From UBA1858 sp039182865 (GTDB lineage: Bacteria; Pseudomonadota; Gammaproteobacteria; UBA4575), in assembly GCA_039182865.1 (NCBI GenBank), contig JBCDBX010000035.1:1-18003 (forward strand): 18,003 bases of DNA, read 5' to 3'. The notes under the pieces were generated by a model that had not been told where the DNA came from, did not search any database, and saw only the letters and a list, made by a program, of their open reading frames with translations. A program made the position numbers and the translations under genes. The first letter of the stretch is position 1; each line of letters opens with the position of its first letter. Positions 15,201-18,003 of the stretch are shown piece by piece.

Positions 15201-15373
15201 AATTGAGTGATGTCGTTAGTGTTTTATCCTAAAATTTTTTGTATTGATGCTATCTATCTCCTAATTGATATTAAGAGAAGAGTAATCCCTTTTAATCAAA
15301 TATATTACTGATTTATCAATGTTTATTGCGAATTTATATAAGCACAATATAAATCAGGATAATCCCAATAAGA

Positions 15374-15402
15374 TTGATAATGATTCGCATTAATGGAATA
15401 AT
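15374..15402 (+). promoter_or_regulatory. Sigma70 promoter of the secreted-protein/TonB-receptor pair
   Basis: TTGATA (15374-15379, 5 of 6 to TTGACA), exactly 17 nt, then AATAAT (15397-15402, 5 of 6 to TATAAT). This is the best promoter match found in the window. The predicted start is near 15409, giving a leader of about 120 nt to the ATG at 15531. Confidence 0.65.
15376..15394 (+). promoter_or_regulatory. Fur box
   Basis: GATAATGATTCGCATTAAT matches the 19-bp Fur consensus GATAATGATAATCATTATC at 14 of 19 positions, including the first nine in a row. It fills the spacer between the -35 and -10 boxes, the classic position for iron-dependent repression. The downstream TonB receptor supports an iron role. 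Confidence 0.7.
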
Positions 15403-15454
15403 TCTTTTGGTCGCACAATCTTACATAATCTTATTCGACTACAGTGGAGAGAGT

Positions 15455-15483
15455 AACTAAGTCTTAATTAATAAAGACTAGTT
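15455..15483 (+). promoter_or_regulatory. Leader hairpin before the secreted-protein gene
   Basis: AACTAAGTCTT (15455-15465) pairs with AAGACTAGTT (15474-15483) as a 10-bp stem with one bulged A and an 8-nt loop. It sits 47 nt before ATG 15531. No T-tract follows, so it is not a standard terminator. It may stabilise or regulate the mRNA. Confidence 0.4.
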
Positions 15484-15530
15484 GATGGTTACTACTGAGG
15501 TTGAGGAAGTTGCTCAATTTTGGGGTGAAC

Positions 15531-16274
15531 ATGTTTAACCAAAAAAAAATATTACTAACTTCAATTTTAATATCATATTTATTGTTCCCAGTCGTAAATG
15601 CGACAGCAACAGTATTTGAAGCACCCGATGCAAATTCAAATGGATGGGGTGGCTGGACACGCGGTGATTTGGGTACGCTCTATGCGCAGTGGGAAATTTT
15701 CTCTGGGTCGCAATTTTTTCCACCTGTAGACGAGACACCTGACGTAGGCATTGATAACGTAACGCTTGCTCGTGTAAGAGATATTTCTCTCGGGGAAACA
15801 GCGCAATTCACTGGTTCAGGGAATATATATAATCTTGTTGAAATAAACAGAATCGCGATCACTATTACAGGTGATAGCAATGGCCCAACTTCCGGCCCAG
15901 TCCAAGTTGTTGCACAAATGGCGACACTAGGGACCGTTTATGACTTTCTTCGACTTGAAGGAAATGAAGCAGATCAAATAACAGTATTAAGAAGTGATGA
16001 AGGAACGTTTACACCTCCGGGTGGAGTCGGTGAGCAGCCAAGCACTAATGAGGAGATTTTATTTGTATGGAATCTTCCTAATGCTCAAAGCAATTATAAC
16101 TTTGAGATGTTGGCAAGTGATACGTCACTCAGTTTTGATGCCTTCTCAGTTGATATTGGACCTATCAGCACAGCGCCAGGACCTAACTCGGTAAGTGTGC
16201 CAATACCGATTCCATTTTTAGTCCTTGCTGGACTTTTATTAACTATCATTGGATGGACAAATTCCCGAAACTAA
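15531..16274 (+). CDS. Acidic secreted protein with PEP-CTERM-like C-terminal anchor
   Basis: 247 residues, family not recognised. A signal peptide covers 1-24 (KK, then a hydrophobic core, cut near VNA). The mature part is beta-rich and strongly acidic. It has no Cys or His, no Lys at all, and only a few Arg. An aromatic N-terminal motif (NGWGGWTRGDLGTLYAQWEIF, near 37-57) precedes a long domain with Gly/Pro/Thr loops. The C-terminus is tripartite: VPIPIP at 223-228, a hydrophobic helix 229-241, then a short polar tail with Arg246. This is the general layout of PEP-CTERM/VPLPA-CTERM sorting signals, although the motif is non-canonical. The start ATG 15531 follows GGGGTG, a good ribosome binding site. 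An upstream TTG at 15501 extends the frame but would spoil the signal peptide. It lies behind a Fur-box promoter and 69 bp before a TonB receptor gene, so a role in iron or haem capture at the surface is inferred. Confidence 0.82.
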   Translation: MFNQKKILLTSILISYLLFPVVNATATVFEAPDANSNGWGGWTRGDLGTLYAQWEIFSGSQFFPPVDETPDVGIDNVTLARVRDISLGETAQFTGSGNIYNLVEINRIAITITGDSNGPTSGPVQVVAQMATLGTVYDFLRLEGNEADQITVLRSDEGTFTPPGGVGEQPSTNEEILFVWNLPNAQSNYNFEMLASDTSLSFDAFSVDIGPISTAPGPNSVSVPIPIPFLVLAGLLLTIIGWTNSRN

Positions 16275-16318
16275 TTTGAAGATGATAGCTGTATCTACAT
16301 TATTGTAATTAGTTGTGC

Positions 16319-16334
16319 TCGATTTCCTAATCGA
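16319..16334 (+). promoter_or_regulatory. Small hairpin just before the TonB-receptor start
   Basis: TCGAT (16319-16323) and ATCGA (16330-16334) form a 5-bp stem with a 6-nt loop, ending 9 nt before ATG 16344, where a ribosome binding site would normally be. No Shine-Dalgarno is visible. It could lower receptor translation relative to the first gene. Speculative. Confidence 0.25.
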
Positions 16335-16343
16335 ATAATAAAT

Positions 16344-18003
16344 ATGAATTCTGTTTCAAAAATATGCTTATCGTTATTGATAAGCATTAGTTTGCTGGCT
16401 CACCATCAACTATGGGCTAATGAGTCTAGTGATGAAGATGATGATTCACTAGTCATGGAAGAAATAGAAGTTGAAACCTCGCTACTAGATCCACCGGTTG
16501 AAATCAATCCAACACGAAGTAGCACTACATTTAATCGTGAAGAAATAGAAACGCGTCAGCCGGATAATATTTTTGAGGTCATCGAGGATATTCCTGGTGT
16601 TTCCACGAGTGGCGGACCCAGAAATAATGGCTACAACCTAAATATTCGTGGCTTTGGAGATAATGAAGACATAATCTATAAGCTCGATGGTGCAATTAAA
16701 GATTACGAGAAATATCGATTTGGTGGTACTTTTATTGAACCTGAGCTACTTAAAAGTGTTGAAGTATCAAGAGGTGCTGCTACTACTGCATCAGGCAGTG
16801 GTGCACTAGGAGGTGTCGTTGAAATGGAAACTAAGGATGCTTCAGATTTTTTAAAGCCAGGAGAGAAATATGGCGCCAGTACTAAGTATGGACATCGATT
16901 TAATAATGATGAAGATTTACGCTCGCTAACTCTATTTGCGGCTCCTTTTGAAAAGTTGCATCTTTTGTTTAACTATACAGACAGAAGATCAAATGATTAT
17001 AAATTGACAGGTCGAGTCAGTGATGATTCAGGTGATAGGCTTCCGTTGTCTGAAACTAACCCAGATAGTCTTCTAGGAAAGGTCGAATATTATTTGAATG
17101 ATGATATGACATTGGGGTTTTCATACATTAATTTCAAACAAAAAGGCCTTGAGAACTTTGATACAACAGCTGTTACACCATCTATTTTTGGAGTAGTCGA
17201 CCGTGATACGGATGATAAAACCTATGCGACAAAATTCTTATATGAACCAATAAGTGATTTAATTGATTTTAGTATAACATTGGGATTTACCGATACAGAT
17301 GTTAATGAAGTCACTGTGGAAGGATTGAATCCCGTGGGGACTGTAACGAATTTCAAGTATGACATTTGGGCTTTGGATATGAAAAATATCAGCCAGTTCA
17401 AATTCAACGGTATTGCAAATACTCTTACTTTAGGCATTGATGGAGAGTATAGTGATAGAGAGACATCACGAGATCTACCGACAGGATCAATTGATTTTTT
17501 TGATCAGCCAAGTGGTATCTATCAACAGTATGGCGTTTATTTTCTAAATGAATTTAATTTTGGAAATTTGACTATCACTCCAGGAATGCGTTGGGATTAT
17601 AATCATTCTCGAGTCACCTTGGATAGCTTGGTCGATTTTCTCAAATCTAATAATCAGAAAGCTTCTGACTCATTTGATATATTTCTTCCAAGCATTAGTT
17701 CAAGTTTCAGAATACAAAATACACCCTTAACAATATTTGCTAACTACTGGGAACAATATCGTCCTCCCAAACTTGATGAGTACTATACTATAGGTGTGTT
17801 TAATCGCTGTGTTTCTGGAATTCCAGTTGATCCGCAGTCCATCACTAGAACATGCGGTGACCTATATCAGCCTGAAGAATCCGAGAACTATGATCTTGGC
17901 TTATTGATGCAAAAATCAAATTTAATTGGCCGAGATGATTTGCTCGCAAAAATAACTTATTTCGATACTAGTGTTGATAATGTGTTAGAAACACTCAATA
18001 GTG
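16344..18003 (+). CDS. TonB-dependent haem/haemoglobin-type receptor, cut by right edge
   Basis: 553 codons are open from ATG 16344 to the window end without a stop; the rest of the beta-barrel lies outside. A signal peptide ends near LWA at residue 25. An acidic stretch and a TonB-box-like MEEIEVE (38-44) follow. The plug domain (about 58-165) has EDIPGVSTSGGPRNNG, NIRGFGDNEDII, the DGA motif, EPELLKSVEVSRG and GSGALGGVVEMET. This combination is the pattern of the haemoglobin/transferrin/lactoferrin and haem receptor group. In the barrel, YRPPKLDEYY (472-481) stands where haem receptors carry FRAP. The usual NPNL motif is replaced by a loop with Cys489 and Cys504 followed by DLYQPEESENYDLGL. 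It imports an iron-containing ligand across the outer membrane using TonB energy. The Fur box upstream of the preceding gene supports iron control. The haem assignment is moderate. Confidence 0.9.
   Translation, partial: MNSVSKICLSLLISISLLAHHQLWANESSDEDDDSLVMEEIEVETSLLDPPVEINPTRSSTTFNREEIETRQPDNIFEVIEDIPGVSTSGGPRNNGYNLNIRGFGDNEDIIYKLDGAIKDYEKYRFGGTFIEPELLKSVEVSRGAATTASGSGALGGVVEMETKDASDFLKPGEKYGASTKYGHRFNNDEDLRSLTLFAAPFEKLHLLFNYTDRRSNDYKLTGRVSDDSGDRLPLSETNPDSLLGKVEYYLNDDMTLGFSYINFKQKGLENFDTTAVTPSIFGVVDRDTDDKTYATKFLYEPISDLIDFSITLGFTDTDVNEVTVEGLNPVGTVTNFKYDIWALDMKNISQFKFNGIANTLTLGIDGEYSDRETSRDLPTGSIDFFDQPSGIYQQYGVYFLNEFNFGNLTITPGMRWDYNHSRVTLDSLVDFLKSNNQKASDSFDIFLPSISSSFRIQNTPLTIFANYWEQYRPPKLDEYYTIGVFNRCVSGIPVDPQSITRTCGDLYQPEESENYDLGLLMQKSNLIGRDDLLAKITYFDTSVDNVLETLNS

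Larger units (their letters stand above)
15139..15530. other. Long AT-rich intergenic region and Fur-regulated leader
   Basis: 392 bp between fumC and the secreted-protein gene. In order it holds a weak hairpin after fumC (15183-15200), a second possible promoter (TTGCGA 15326-15331, 16 nt, TATAAA 15348-15353), the strong Fur-overlapped promoter (15374-15402), and a leader of about 120 nt with a bulged hairpin (15455-15483). No open frame or RNA gene is convincing. Confidence 0.7.

Noticed and set aside
12243..15483. The shared AGTCTT/AAGACT stem in hairpins at 12243-12263 and 15455-15483 as copies of one repeat family
   Set aside because: Only the short stem words agree. Loops and flanks differ, so chance is the simpler explanation.
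15501..15530. Start of the secreted protein at TTG 15501
   Set aside because: ATG 15531 has a GGGGTG ribosome binding site and gives a standard signal peptide; the extension does not.
1..18003. Mobile element, prophage or CRISPR array
   Set aside because: No transposase, integrase, phage gene, terminal repeats or regularly spaced repeats were seen; most genes are core metabolism.

Overview
The window looks like chromosomal DNA of an AT-rich gammaproteobacterium. PurB starts MELNNLSAISPIDGRYG, very like enterobacterial PurB. FumC, MoaA/MoaB/MoaE, NudF and a GldA/GldF/GldG-type ABC operon ending in a DUF4340 gene are all of proteobacterial type. A TonB-dependent receptor and a lipobox protein show a diderm envelope. 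No tRNA, rRNA, insertion sequence, integrase or CRISPR array was recognised. The exact lineage cannot be told from this sequence alone.

Layout. (1) 1-2031, minus strand: a DASS/SLC13 dicarboxylate-type transporter, then a small secreted four-cysteine protein, then a lipoprotein cut by the left edge. The three are packed with a 2-bp gap and an 8-bp overlap. (2) 2064-5402: molybdenum cofactor genes moaA (+), moaB (-) and moaE (+), mixed with a group II truncated haemoglobin, a DUF2007 protein and a DUF6228/WapI-immunity-like protein. moaC, moaD, moeA and mogA are not in the window. (3) 5563-7520: nudF (ADP-ribose pyrophosphatase) convergent with a two-gene minus operon that encodes a DUF7931-like protein and a short secretin-like periplasmic protein. 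(4) 7793-12180: a tight four-gene operon (ATPase, permease, GldG-like protein, DUF4340 protein). Its 272-bp upstream region holds a 9-12-9 inverted repeat and a potential three-way-junction RNA. (5) 12288-15138: purB and fumC head to head. PurB releases fumarate, which FumC hydrates. (6) 15139-18003: a long AT-rich leader with a strong Fur-box/sigma70 promoter, a very acidic secreted protein with a PEP-CTERM-like tail, and a haem/haemoglobin-type TonB-dependent receptor running off the right edge.

The most interesting part is region 6. A Fur-like operator sits exactly between near-consensus -35 and -10 boxes, ahead of an unrecognised acidic exported protein (no Cys or His, and no Lys after the signal peptide) and a TonB receptor whose plug matches the haemoglobin/haem receptor pattern. 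This could be an undescribed two-component surface system for haem or iron capture. Next in interest are the three-way-junction candidate at 7695-7759 and the four-cysteine protein at 203-520, which is built from two copies of a C-x20-C unit.
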